Shown here one piece after another: positions 17,775 through 26,351 of a DNA stretch of 64,000 nt. The stretch comes from Calidifontimicrobium sp035325925 (GTDB taxonomy: Bacteria > Pseudomonadota > Gammaproteobacteria > Burkholderiales > Burkholderiaceae_C): positions 40,442-104,441 of the forward strand of contig NZ_DAOKZA010000007.1 in NCBI RefSeq assembly GCF_035325925.1, written 5' to 3'. Below the pieces are notes generated by a model. It was not told the origin of the DNA and ran no database searches. It saw only the letters and a program-made list of their open reading frames with translations. Numbering within the stretch: the stretch's first letter is position 1; each line of letters begins with the position of its first letter. Both the position numbers and the translations under genes were made by a program.

Positions 17775-19469
17775 TCAGGCGCCGTGCCAGATGACCGGCT
17801 TGCCGCTGCTCTCCCATCGCGCGTACTGCGCGGCGAAGGCGTCCTCGATGCGGTTGCGCTTGACCTTGAAGGTCGGCGTGATCAGGTCGTTGTCGACGGT
17901 CCAGGCCTCGGTCATCACGACGATGCAGTCCATCTGCTCGTGCGGGTCGAGCGTCGCGTTGACCGCCTTCAGGTGCTCGGCCAGCGACGCCTCGAGCTCG
18001 GCCTTGCCCTCCGTGGTGGCCGCCTGCTGCGCCGCCTCGGCGCTGAGCATCACCAGGCCCAGCGGCTGGCCCAGGTTCGCGCCGGTGACGCAGCAGGCCT
18101 CCACGGCGGCGTGCATCACCAGCTTGTCCTCGATCGGCGCCGGTGCGACGTACTTGCCCTTGCTGGTCTTGAACAGATCCTTCACACGGCCGGTGATGCG
18201 CAGCCGCCCCTGCGCGTCGATCGTCCCCTTGTCGCCGGTCTTCAGCCAGCCGTCGTCGGTGACGGTCTCGCGCGACAGCTCGGGCTGCCGGTAGTAGCCG
18301 GTCATCGTCCACGGCGAGCGCACCTGGATCTCGCCGTTGTCGGGCGCGATGCGGCACTCGACGTCTTCGTAGACGCGTCCGACGGTGCCGAACTCGGCCG
18401 GGTCGCCGGTGGAGATATGGCTGGCGCCGAGGTTTTCGGTCATGCCGTAGCCCTCGGCGACCTGCAGGCCGAGGCGCTCGTACCAGCGCAGCAGCTCCAG
18501 CGGCATCGGCGCGGCGCCGCCGACGGCGAAGATGCACTGGTCGAGGCCCAGCGCCGAGAGGATCTTCTTCTTGACGATCCCGTTCAGGATCGGGATCTTC
18601 AGGAACAGCCCGAGCTTCTTCTCCGGCATCTTGTGCAGCACGCCGCGCTGGAACTTGACCCACAGCCGCGGCACGCTGAAGAACACGGTCGGGCGCGCGC
18701 GCTGCAGGTCCTGCGCGAAGGTGTCCAGGCTCTCGGCGAAGTACACGTGCATGCCGGTGTACAGCTGCCCATGCTCGACCAGCGCGCGCTCGACCACGTG
18801 CGACAGCGGCAGGTAGCTGAGCATGCGCGACTGCTCGTTCAGCGGGATGCGCTTGAGCCCCTGCACCAGCACCCGCGCGAAATTGCCGAAGGTGTGCATC
18901 ACGCCCTTGGGCGTTCCGGTGGTGCCGGACGTGTACATGATCGTCGACAGGTCGTTCTCGGGCCGCGTCGGCTTGCCCTTGAGCGCCGGCGTCTTCGCGA
19001 CGATGTCGTCCCAGCGCGGGTAGCTGCGCTTCGCGTCGTCGGGTGACAGCGGGTGGCTGATGCACGGCAGCGCGGCCGGCACGCCGGGCTTCATGTGCTC
19101 CCAGCCGTCGAGCTTGCCGACGAACAGCACCTTCGACCCCGAGTGCGCGAGGATCTGCGTGATCGTCGCCGGTGCCAGCGTCGGGTACAGCGGCACCGAC
19201 ACGCCGCCGGCGAGCCAGATCGCGAAGTCGCTCATCATCCAGTGCGCGGTGTTCTTCGACAGGATCGCCACGCGGTCGCCCGGCCCGACGCCCAGGCTTT
19301 GCAGGTGCGTGGCCATGCGCCGCGCCTGGTCGCACACCTCGCGCCAGGTGTAGTCGCGCACGACCCCGGCGCCCATCGGCTGCGTGAACGCGACCTTGTC
19401 CGGCGCGGTCGATTCCCAGTGGTACAGGCGCTGCAGCGCCAGGGCGTCGTCGGTGGTGGCGGTGGTCAT
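17775..19469 (-). CDS. AMP-dependent long-chain acyl-CoA ligase (paralogue 1)
   Basis: A 564-residue member of the ANL adenylating family. The ATP-binding P-loop reads Tyr-Thr-Ser-Gly-Thr-Thr-Gly-Thr-Pro-Lys-Gly, the A5 motif is Glu-Gly-Tyr-Gly-Met-Thr-Glu-Asn, and the late motifs are Trp-Leu-Lys-Thr-Gly-Asp-Lys-Gly and Lys-Thr-Ser-Lys-Gly-Lys-Tyr. It would activate fatty acids to CoA thioesters for beta-oxidation or lipid synthesis. An in-frame GTG lies 12 bases earlier; I prefer the ATG. It is closely related to the next gene upstream, so a tandem duplication is likely. Confidence 0.93.
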   Translation of the reverse strand: MTTATTDDALALQRLYHWESTAPDKVAFTQPMGAGVVRDYTWREVCDQARRMATHLQSLGVGPGDRVAILSKNTAHWMMSDFAIWLAGGVSVPLYPTLAPATITQILAHSGSKVLFVGKLDGWEHMKPGVPAALPCISHPLSPDDAKRSYPRWDDIVAKTPALKGKPTRPENDLSTIMYTSGTTGTPKGVMHTFGNFARVLVQGLKRIPLNEQSRMLSYLPLSHVVERALVEHGQLYTGMHVYFAESLDTFAQDLQRARPTVFFSVPRLWVKFQRGVLHKMPEKKLGLFLKIPILNGIVKKKILSALGLDQCIFAVGGAAPMPLELLRWYERLGLQVAEGYGMTENLGASHISTGDPAEFGTVGRVYEDVECRIAPDNGEIQVRSPWTMTGYYRQPELSRETVTDDGWLKTGDKGTIDAQGRLRITGRVKDLFKTSKGKYVAPAPIEDKLVMHAAVEACCVTGANLGQPLGLVMLSAEAAQQAATTEGKAELEASLAEHLKAVNATLDPHEQMDCIVVMTEAWTVDNDLITPTFKVKRNRIEDAFAAQYARWESSGKPVIWHGA

Positions 19470-19614
19470 CGATGGGCTCACTGCCGCGCGGCAGCGCGGT
19501 GGGTTGGAGGAAGATCGGGCGGGGCGCGCCGGCGCAAGGTTAGCCGACGCGGCGCGGGCGCGGCCGCCGGGCGGCCTGGCCGTGGCGCGAGGGCTTGCGT
19601 TTGGTCAAGGCCAC

Positions 19615-21300
19615 TCACGGCCACACGACGGCCGTGCCGGCCTCGGTCCAGCGCTCGTAGTGCGCAGCATAGGCCTGCTCGATGCGGCCGCGCCGAACCT
19701 TGAAGGTCGGCGTGACGAAGCCGTTGTCGACCGTCCACGCGGTGGTCATGACGACGGCGCAGCCCAGCCGCTCGTGCGGGTCGAGCGCCGCGTTGACGGC
19801 GCCCAGGTGCGCGGCCAGCGACGCCGTGATCGCGGCGCGCCCCGGCCCGTGCGCCGCGCGCGACAGCGCGTCGGCGTTGAGCATCAGCAGCGCCAGCGGC
19901 TGCGCCAGGCTGGCGCCGGCGACGACGCAGGCCTCGACGTCGGGGTGCATCACCAGCCGGTCCTCGATCGGCGCGGGCGCCACGTACTTGCCCTTGCTCG
20001 TCTTGAACAGGTCATTGACGCGGCCGGTGATGCTCAGCCAGCCCTCACCGTCGAGTCGTCCCTGGTCGCCGGTTTTCAGCCAGCCGTCGGCGGTGAAGGT
20101 CTTGCGCGTCAACTCGCCCTCGCGGTAGTACCCGAGCATCACGCCGGGGCTGCGCATCTGGATCTCGCCGCTGTCCGGGTCGATGCGGCACTGCACCCCC
20201 TCGTAGGGCAGGCCGACGCTGCCAGGTTTCGTGCGCCCCGGCAGCGTCGAGTGCGACACGCCGCAGTTCTCGGTCATGCCGTAGACCTCGATCAGCGGCA
20301 GGCCGAGCGCGGCGTACCAGCGCAGCAGTTCGGGCGGCATCGGCGCCGCGCCGCCGGCGGCGAAGCGGCACCGGTCGAGGCCGAGCGCGGCCAGCACGCG
20401 GCGGCGCACCAGGCCGCCGAGCAGTGGCACCGCGAGCAGCCGCCGCAGGCGCGCCGGTGGCAGCTTCGCGTGCACGCCCTGCTGGAACTTCAGCCACAGG
20501 CGCGGCACGCTGAAGAACATGGTCGGCCGTGCGCGCTGCAGGTCGGCGGTGAAGGTGTCCAGGCTCTCGGCGAAGTACACGTGCATGCCGGTGGCGAGCT
20601 GGCCGTGCTCGACCAGCGTGCGCTCGGCCACGTGCGCCAGCGGCAGGTAGCTGAGCATGCGCGCGTCGGCATCGATCGGCACGCGCTTCAGGCCGGCGTC
20701 GACCGCCCAGGCGAAGTTCGCGAAGCTGTGCATCACGCCCTTCGGCTGCCCGGTGGTGCCCGAGGTGTACATGATCGTCGCCAGGTCGCCACCGTCGCGC
20801 ACCGGCTCGTCGGCCAGCGGTGCGGTGACCGCGACGATCTCGTCCCAGCGCGGCAGGCCCGCGCGCGCCTCGGGCGGCGCCAGCGGCAGCGCGATGCACG
20901 GCAGCGCGTCGGGCACGCCCGCGCGCATCGCCGGCCAGCCGTCGAGTTTGCCGACGAACAGCAACCGCGCGTCGCTGTGCTCGAGGATCTGGCGCACCGT
21001 CGCCGCGGCGAGCGTCGGGTACAGCGGCACCGAGACGTGGCCGGCGATCCAGATCGCGAAGTCGGCGATCAGCCAGTGGGCGCAGTTCTTCGACAGGATC
21101 GCGATGCGGCTGCCCGCCGGCAGCTCGTGAGAGCGCAGGTGCGCCGCCATGCGGCGCGCCTCGTCGGCCACCTCGGCCCAGGTGTGAACGACCACCACGC
21201 CGGCGCCGACCGGCTGCGTCAGCGCAACCCGCCGCGGCGCACTGCGCTCCCAGTCGTACAGGCGCTGCAGCGCGAGCGACTCGCGCGGCACGGTGGGCAT
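19615..21300 (-). CDS. AMP-dependent long-chain acyl-CoA ligase (paralogue 2)
   Basis: A 561-residue ANL-family ligase with the same motifs as its downstream neighbour, here Tyr-Thr-Ser-Gly-Thr-Thr-Gly-Gln-Pro-Lys-Gly, Glu-Val-Tyr-Gly-Met-Thr-Glu-Asn and Lys-Thr-Ser-Lys-Gly-Lys-Tyr. The two proteins align end to end with long identical blocks, such as Phe-Phe-Ser-Val-Pro-Arg-Leu-Trp. They therefore look like duplicated, partly diverged fatty acyl-CoA synthetases. The ATG at 21300 is chosen because it matches the paralogue's N-terminus (shared Ala-Leu-Gln-Arg-Leu-Tyr). A 145-base spacer separates the pair. Confidence 0.92.
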   Translation of the reverse strand: MPTVPRESLALQRLYDWERSAPRRVALTQPVGAGVVVVHTWAEVADEARRMAAHLRSHELPAGSRIAILSKNCAHWLIADFAIWIAGHVSVPLYPTLAAATVRQILEHSDARLLFVGKLDGWPAMRAGVPDALPCIALPLAPPEARAGLPRWDEIVAVTAPLADEPVRDGGDLATIMYTSGTTGQPKGVMHSFANFAWAVDAGLKRVPIDADARMLSYLPLAHVAERTLVEHGQLATGMHVYFAESLDTFTADLQRARPTMFFSVPRLWLKFQQGVHAKLPPARLRRLLAVPLLGGLVRRRVLAALGLDRCRFAAGGAAPMPPELLRWYAALGLPLIEVYGMTENCGVSHSTLPGRTKPGSVGLPYEGVQCRIDPDSGEIQMRSPGVMLGYYREGELTRKTFTADGWLKTGDQGRLDGEGWLSITGRVNDLFKTSKGKYVAPAPIEDRLVMHPDVEACVVAGASLAQPLALLMLNADALSRAAHGPGRAAITASLAAHLGAVNAALDPHERLGCAVVMTTAWTVDNGFVTPTFKVRRGRIEQAYAAHYERWTEAGTAVVWP

Positions 21301-21405
21301 CGGTGGGGCGGCGACGGACACGACCGCGCAGCCTAGCCGCGACGCGGCGAGCGACCTAGCGGGTTTGCCTGCACGCAATGGCGCCGCCGGCGCGGCGACG
21401 CAAGT

Positions 21406-22224
21406 TCAGCGCCCGTGGGCGCGCGCCTCCTCGAGATGCTCGTGCACCTTGCGCGCGGCACGCAACACCAGCGTCTCGTCCAGCGGCACCTGCGGCGCGA
21501 CACGCTGCACCACCGCCTCGAGCTGGTCGGCGTCGCGCATCAGCACGGCGGCGACCGCCGACAGCGCCAGCACCGCGGTGCGCTGCATGCCGGCGGGCAG
21601 GTCAGCGCCGGCCTGCACCTCGACGTGGTGGCGCACGCTCGCCACCGCCGGAGCCGCCAGGCCCCAGCTCTCACAGAGCGCCGCACCGAGCGCCTCGTGG
21701 CTGACGCCGAAGCCGGCGCGCTCGAGCGAGATCAGCTCGAGGTCGTTGGCCGCAGCACGCAGCATCGAGCGATAGTGATCGCTCGCATGGCGGAACAGCA
21801 CCGCCTTGCCGCACTCCTCGAACAGCCCCGCCGAATGGGCGGCCCAGCCGTCGACGCCGAGCTGCTGGCCCATGCGGCCCATGACCATCCCGCGCACCGC
21901 GGCGCGCTGCCAGATCGGCTCGAGCTCGGGCGCCGGCGGGAACGCGGCACGCAAGCCCATCTCGAAGGTGATCGCCGCGACCTCGCGCATGCCCAGGTAG
22001 GTGATCGCCTGCTGCACCGTCTGCACCCGGCCCTTGAGACCGTACAGCGACGAGTTGACCGCCTTCATCACCGACGCCGCGAGCGCCATGTCGGACTCGA
22101 TCAGCGCCGACACCGCCTGCAGGTTGATCTCGTCCTCGGCGAGCAGCAGCGACAGTTTGACCAGGGCCTCGGGCTGGGCGGGGATGTCGATGTCGAGGCT
22201 GCGCAGTTCGGGGTCGACGGGCAT
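21406..22224 (-). CDS. HDOD domain protein
   Basis: A 272-residue protein made almost entirely of an HDOD domain. Recognisable segments include Val-Ser-Ala-Leu-Ile-Glu-Ser-Asp, Ala-Leu-Ala-Ala-Ser-Val-Met-Lys-Ala-Val-Asn-Ser and Val-Gln-Ala-Ile-Thr-Tyr-Leu-Gly. HDOD proteins are non-catalytic relatives of HD phosphohydrolases that act in signalling. No receiver or GGDEF partner is attached or adjacent. The gene is preceded by a perfect hairpin with a T-run and a possible structured leader, so transcription may be attenuated. Confidence 0.88.
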   Translation of the reverse strand: MPVDPELRSLDIDIPAQPEALVKLSLLLAEDEINLQAVSALIESDMALAASVMKAVNSSLYGLKGRVQTVQQAITYLGMREVAAITFEMGLRAAFPPAPELEPIWQRAAVRGMVMGRMGQQLGVDGWAAHSAGLFEECGKAVLFRHASDHYRSMLRAAANDLELISLERAGFGVSHEALGAALCESWGLAAPAVASVRHHVEVQAGADLPAGMQRTAVLALSAVAAVLMRDADQLEAVVQRVAPQVPLDETLVLRAARKVHEHLEEARAHGR

Positions 22225-22330
22225 GGCGGGTCGGCGTGGCGGGATCGGCGAACCATGCTAGGGCGGCGCGATGGCCGCGGTCGGACGAAAAGCCCGCGCT
22301 ATCCGGCGTTCCAGCGCGGCACGGCAGCGC

Positions 22331-22360
22331 AAAAAGAAAGCGCCGGCAACGCCGGCGCTT
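22331..22360 (-). terminator. Rho-independent terminator, leftward
   Basis: A perfect 10-bp stem (22338-22347 with 22351-22360, loop of three) is followed on the minus strand by TCTTTTT. This is the clearest intrinsic terminator in the window. It lies 107 bases before the HDOD start and 240 bases after the GMC oxidoreductase stop. It ends either that transcript or a separate leader or small RNA. Confidence 0.8.
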
Positions 22361-22520
22361 CGGTCCGCATCGACTCGGCGTCGTCCATGCGGCGACGCCC
22401 TTGCGGCGGATGCATCGTTGTCGGGCGATCGGTGTTGTGCAGTCTCCTCGGGCCTCCGTCCAGCCGACCGCGGCGTGACCGGCCGTGGCGCTGCGAGAGC
22501 GCGCAGTCTAGGCAGCACCG
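22361..22520 (-). ncRNA. Candidate small RNA or attenuated leader upstream of HDOD gene
   Basis: The 375-bp gap between the HDOD and GMC genes holds no convincing gene. On the minus strand it shows a TAGACT box near 22507-22512 that could be a -10 element. G+C-rich stem-loop candidates follow, including a GGCGTCG/CGACGCC pair, and then the strong terminator. This promoter-structure-terminator order is typical of a small RNA or transcription-attenuating leader. I do not recognise a named RNA family. A tiny ORF starting at an ATG near 22412 overlaps the terminator and is not convincing. Confidence 0.35.
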
Positions 22521-22599
22521 CCGCGCACCGAAATCCGGGCTTACCCCCGTCGCAGCAACGCCGCCTCGCGCCGGTCGACGTCCCGACGAGAGCGGGCGC

Positions 22600-24258
22600 T
22601 CACGAACCGGCGGACTCCTTGTCGATCAGCCACTGTGCGGCGCGCTCTGCGATCATCAGCGTCGGCGAATTGGTGTTGCCGCTGGTGATCGTGGGCATCA
22701 CGCCGGCGTCGACCACACGCAGCGCGTCCACGCCGCGCACGCGCAGCCGGCTGTCGACCACCGCCATCGCGTCGTCGATGCGGCCCATGCGCGTGGTGCC
22801 CACCGGGTGGAAGATGGTCGTGCCGATGTCACCGGCGAGCCGGACGAGTTCCTCGTCGCTGCGGTACTCGACGCCGGGCTTGATTTCTCGCGGGCGGTAG
22901 CGCGCCAGCGCCGGCATCGCGGCAATGCGCCGCGTCAGTCGCAGCGAGTCGGCGGCGACCTGGCGGTCTTCGGGCGTGCAGAGGTAGTTCGGCTCGATGC
23001 GTGGCGCGTCGTCGGCGCGCGGCGAGCGGATGCGCACCCGTCCGCGCGACGTCGGGTTCAGGTTGCACACGCTGGCAGTGAACGCGTTGAAACGGTGCAG
23101 CGGCTGGCCGAAGGCGTCGAGCGACAGCGGCTGCACGTGGTACTCGACGTTCGGCCAGCGCTGCCCGGGCGACGAACGGGTGAACGCGCCGAGCTGCGAC
23201 GGCGCCATGCTCATCGGCCCGCTGCGGCGCAGCAGGTACTCGAGCGCGATGCCCGCCTTGCCCCACGGCGTGCCGGCGATGGTGTTCAGCGTGCGCACGC
23301 CCTCGACGCCGAACACGGCGCGGATCTGCAGGTGGTCCTGCAGGTTCTCGCCGACGCCGGGGAGGTCGTGCCGCGGCTCGATGCCCAGGCCCCGCAGCAG
23401 CGCCGCCGCACCGATGCCCGAGCGCTGCAGCAGCGCCGGCGTGCCCACCGCGCCGGCGGCCAGCAGCACCTCGGCGCGCGCGCGCGCCGCCGCCGGCAGC
23501 CCGGGGCCCCGCAGCTCGACGCCGCAGGCGCGCCAGCGGCCGTCCGCGCCGCGCTCGAGCTGCACGCGCTCGACGGTGGCGCCGGTCCACACCGTGAGGT
23601 TCGGCCGCGCGCGCACCGGGTGCAGGAAGGCCTTGCTGGCGTTCCAGCGCACGCCGCGCCGCTGGTTGACCTCGAAGTACCCGACGCCCTCGTTGTCGCC
23701 GCGGTTGAAGTCGTCGGTGGCCGGGATGCCGGCCTCGCGCGCCGCCTGCGCGAACGCGTCGAGCACGTCCCAGCGCAGGCGCTGGCGCTCGACGCGCCAC
23801 TCGCCGCCGTGGCCGTGGTGGGCGCGGAAGTCGTCGTCGCCGCCGGCGTCGCCGCGCCAGTGGTCCTCGTGGCGACGGAAGAACGGCAGGCATTCGTCCC
23901 ACCGCCAGGCGGCATCGCCGGTGAGCTCGGCCCAGCCGTCGTAGTCGCGACTCTGGCCGCGCATGTAGATCATGCCGTTGATGCTCGAGCTGCCGCCGAG
24001 CACCCTGCCGCGCGGGTAGCGCAGGCTGCGCCCGTTCAGGCCCGCATCGGGCTCGGTCTGGTATAGCCAGTCGGTGCGCGGGTTGCCGATGCAGTACAGG
24101 TAACCGACCGGGATGTGGATCCACAGGTAGTCGTCGCGCCCGCCGGCCTCGAGCAGCAGCACGCGGCGCCGCGGGTCGGCGCTCAGCCGGTTCGCCAGCA
24201 GGCAGCCGGCGGTGCCGGCGCCGACGATCACGTGGTCGAACTCGGGCGCGGGAGGCAT
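22600..24258 (-). CDS. GMC family oxidoreductase (choline dehydrogenase-like)
   Basis: A 552-residue FAD-dependent oxidoreductase. The N-terminal FAD motif Gly-Ala-Gly-Thr-Ala-Gly lies at about residues 13-18. The GMC signature Pro-Arg-Gly-Arg-Val-Leu-Gly-Gly-Ser-Ser-Ser-Ile-Asn-Gly is intact, and the C-terminal substrate domain ends with Thr-Arg-Met-Gly and Asn-Thr-Asn-Ser-Pro-Thr. It oxidises an alcohol; the substrate is not evident and no glycine-betaine genes adjoin. The frame opens 90 bases earlier, but the ATG at 24258 starts the FAD fold at the usual place. Confidence 0.9.
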   Translation of the reverse strand: MPPAPEFDHVIVGAGTAGCLLANRLSADPRRRVLLLEAGGRDDYLWIHIPVGYLYCIGNPRTDWLYQTEPDAGLNGRSLRYPRGRVLGGSSSINGMIYMRGQSRDYDGWAELTGDAAWRWDECLPFFRRHEDHWRGDAGGDDDFRAHHGHGGEWRVERQRLRWDVLDAFAQAAREAGIPATDDFNRGDNEGVGYFEVNQRRGVRWNASKAFLHPVRARPNLTVWTGATVERVQLERGADGRWRACGVELRGPGLPAAARARAEVLLAAGAVGTPALLQRSGIGAAALLRGLGIEPRHDLPGVGENLQDHLQIRAVFGVEGVRTLNTIAGTPWGKAGIALEYLLRRSGPMSMAPSQLGAFTRSSPGQRWPNVEYHVQPLSLDAFGQPLHRFNAFTASVCNLNPTSRGRVRIRSPRADDAPRIEPNYLCTPEDRQVAADSLRLTRRIAAMPALARYRPREIKPGVEYRSDEELVRLAGDIGTTIFHPVGTTRMGRIDDAMAVVDSRLRVRGVDALRVVDAGVMPTITSGNTNSPTLMIAERAAQWLIDKESAGS

Positions 24259-24488
24259 CGATCGCGATGCTAGCGCCCGTCGCGTGCACCAACCCGGGGC
24301 CGGCGGCGCGCCGACCCGGGGGAAACCCGCAATGACACAAAACAACAAATCGGCACCGCAAGATTGCGGCGCGGCACCGAAGCTTGATAATCAGCAGGCC
24401 TGTGTCTGGATGCGGCGCCTTCGGTTGAATGTCTCACGATGGGTTGAAGCTCCACCTGGTTATCCGTGATTGAACAAAGGGCTTCCCC

Positions 24489-24983
24489 ATGGGAAACAAG
24501 TTGTACGTAGGCAACCTCGCCTATAGCGTGCGCGACGAATCGCTCCAGCAGGCGTTCTCGCAGTTCGGCACCGTCACCTCGGCGAAGGTCATGATGGACC
24601 GAGAGACGGGACGCTCTAAGGGTTTCGGTTTCGTCGAGATGGGCAGCGACGCCGAGGCGCAGGCCGCCATCAACGGCATGAACGGCCAGTCGCTCGAAGG
24701 GCGCGCGGTCGTCGTCAACGAAGCTCGCCCGCGTGAGGACCGCCCCGGCGGTGGCTACGGCGGCGGCGGTGGTCGCGGCGGCTACGGCGGTGGTGGTGGC
24801 GCGGGCGGCGGCTACGGCGGTGGTGGCGGCGGTGGCCGCAGCCCCTACGGTCGCGGGGGCGGTGGCGGTGGCGGCGGTTACGGTGGTGGCGGCGGCGGTG
24901 GGCGCGGCGGCTACGGCAGCGGCAGCGGCGGCGGTGGTCGCGGCGGCTACGGCGGCGACCGCGGCGACCGCGGCGGCTACTGA
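24489..24983 (+). CDS. RNA-binding protein, RRM plus glycine-rich tail
   Basis: A 164-residue protein with one RRM at about residues 4-80. RNP2 is Leu-Tyr-Val-Gly-Asn-Leu and RNP1 is Lys-Gly-Phe-Gly-Phe-Val-Glu-Met. The rest is a Gly/Arg/Tyr low-complexity tail with repeated Gly-Gly-Tyr-Gly-Gly units. Proteins of this type bind RNA, and in many bacteria they are induced by cold. The 230-bp A+T-richer region upstream, unusual for this genome, holds TTGATAAT-like sequence and could include a long leader. A strong terminator follows 48 bases after the stop. Confidence 0.93.
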   Translation: MGNKLYVGNLAYSVRDESLQQAFSQFGTVTSAKVMMDRETGRSKGFGFVEMGSDAEAQAAINGMNGQSLEGRAVVVNEARPREDRPGGGYGGGGGRGGYGGGGGAGGGYGGGGGGGRSPYGRGGGGGGGGYGGGGGGGRGGYGSGSGGGGRGGYGGDRGDRGGY

Positions 24984-25031
24984 GCTCCCGCCCGGCCGGG
25001 CTGCGCCCCGGCGGGACCCAGTCGCATCAAG

Positions 25032-25061
25032 AGGGCACCGGCGGCGACGCCGGTGCCCTTT
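25032..25061 (+). terminator. Intrinsic terminator after RRM gene
   Basis: A perfect 12-bp stem (AGGGCACCGGCG with CGCCGGTGCCCT) and a four-base loop are followed by TT. The T-run is short, but the stem is very stable. The hairpin lies between the RRM gene and the converging PII-like gene and may serve both. Confidence 0.75.
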
Positions 25062-25088
25062 GTCATCGGCGCGCGCCCGCGGCCGACA

Positions 25089-25400
25089 TCAGTAGCGCTG
25101 CGGACGCAGCACGCGCACGTCGCTGAGGTACATCGCCACCGCGTAATGCGGCGCGTACGTGGCGAGCACGTGGTCGGCAATCGCGTCGGCGACTGCCGCC
25201 TCGCAGATCAGCTTCAACTCGATCGTGCGGTCGGCCTCCCAGGCGCCTTCGCGCACCCCCTCGGCGCCGGCGCCGCGCACCTCGCCGACGGTCCACCCCT
25301 GAGCGCCGAGGCGGCACGCGTCGCGCACCAGCGCCCTTTCGATCACCGCCTCGGCGACAATCACCAGCAAGGTCTTCGGATGGCGTGCGCTGCTCGTCAT
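25089..25400 (-). CDS. PII-like regulator SbtB family
   Basis: A 103-residue PII-fold protein whose gene follows the SbtA-type transporter gene with a 4-base overlap (ATGA). The N-terminal beta strand reads Thr-Leu-Leu-Val-Ile-Val-Ala-Glu, and the segment Trp-Thr-Val-Gly-Glu-Val-Arg-Gly leads into the T-loop position. In cyanobacteria SbtB binds adenyl nucleotides and controls SbtA. The C-terminal Cys pair found in some SbtB proteins is absent; the protein ends Leu-Arg-Pro-Gln-Arg-Tyr. The call relies on both fold pattern and gene context. Confidence 0.8.
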   Translation of the reverse strand: MTSSARHPKTLLVIVAEAVIERALVRDACRLGAQGWTVGEVRGAGAEGVREGAWEADRTIELKLICEAAVADAIADHVLATYAPHYAVAMYLSDVRVLRPQRY

Positions 25401-26350
25401 GTCCAGGCCCGGGCGAGTTCGATGTACAGCGGAATCCCGATCACGATGTTGAACGGGAACGTGATGCCCAGCGCCGCGGTGATCGACAGCGCGGCGTTGG
25501 CCTGCGGCACGGCGACACGCATCGCGGTCGGCGCCGCGATGTAGCTCGCGCTGGCCGCCAGCGTCGCGACGATCGCCACGCCGCCGGTCGTCAGCCCGAG
25601 CAGCACCGCGGTGAATCCCCCGAGCAGCGCCAGCAGCGGCGGCGCCACGAGACCGACCGCCAGCACTGCGGCGCCGAAGCGCCGCACCTCGGCGAGGCGC
25701 GCGCCGGCGACCAGACCGAGTTCGAGCAGGAACAGCGCGAGCACGCCCTTGAACGGGGTCACGAACACCGCCTCGATCGGCGCGACGCCGGCGTCGCCGG
25801 CCACCGCGCCGATCAGCAGCCCGCCGGCGAGCAGCAGCACGCTCTTGCCGAACAACACGTCGTGCGCCAGCGCGCCCCAGCCGCCGGCCGCCGGCGCCGC
25901 GGCGGTCGCCGACCGGCGCTGCACCCAGCGCGCGATCAGGATGCCGGCGACGATGCCCGGCGCCTCCATCACCGCCACCCACAGCGCCGCGTGGCTCTCG
26001 TGCTCGATGCCCGCACGCGCCAGCGCCGCGATGGCCACCGCGAAGGTGACCACGCTGACCGAGCCGTAGTGCGCCGCCACCGCGGCGGCGTCGAGTGCGC
26101 CCAGCCGCAGCGCGCGCAGCGCCGGGTACAGCAGGAACGGGATCGCGAAGCCCAGCGCCATGCACGCCGCGATCTGCGGTGCCAGCGCGCCCAGCGGCTG
26201 GCGGCTGAGTTCGAGCCCGCCCTTCAGCCCGATCGCCAGCAGCAGGTAGATCGACAGCGTCTCGTACAGCGCCTCGGGCAGGCGCAGGTCGCTGCCCACC
26301 AGGCGCGCGAACACGCCCAGCAGGAAGAACAGCACGACAACGTCGATCAC
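25397..26350 (-). CDS. sbtA: SbtA-type sodium-dependent bicarbonate transporter
   Basis: A 317-residue membrane protein with about ten membrane segments. It has the DUF897/PF05982 pattern: Gly-Leu-Lys-Gly-Gly-Leu-Glu-Leu, Ala-Ala-His-Tyr-Gly-Ser-Val-Ser-Val-Val-Thr-Phe and, late, Ala-Ser-Ala-Ser-Tyr-Ile-Ala-Ala-Pro-Thr-Ala. SbtA proteins import bicarbonate with sodium. The start is a GTG one base after the TGA of the upstream gene, and sbtB overlaps its end by four bases, so translational coupling is expected. No carboxysome or RuBisCO genes are in the window, so it may feed carboxylases. Confidence 0.9.
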   Translation of the reverse strand: MIDVVVLFFLLGVFARLVGSDLRLPEALYETLSIYLLLAIGLKGGLELSRQPLGALAPQIAACMALGFAIPFLLYPALRALRLGALDAAAVAAHYGSVSVVTFAVAIAALARAGIEHESHAALWVAVMEAPGIVAGILIARWVQRRSATAAAPAAGGWGALAHDVLFGKSVLLLAGGLLIGAVAGDAGVAPIEAVFVTPFKGVLALFLLELGLVAGARLAEVRRFGAAVLAVGLVAPPLLALLGGFTAVLLGLTTGGVAIVATLAASASYIAAPTAMRVAVPQANAALSITAALGITFPFNIVIGIPLYIELARAWT

Positions 26351-26351
26351 C

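Noticed and set aside
24745..24980. Glycine-rich repeat tract as a separate minisatellite
   Set aside because: It lies wholly in the coding tail of the RRM protein and is explained by repeated glycine codons.
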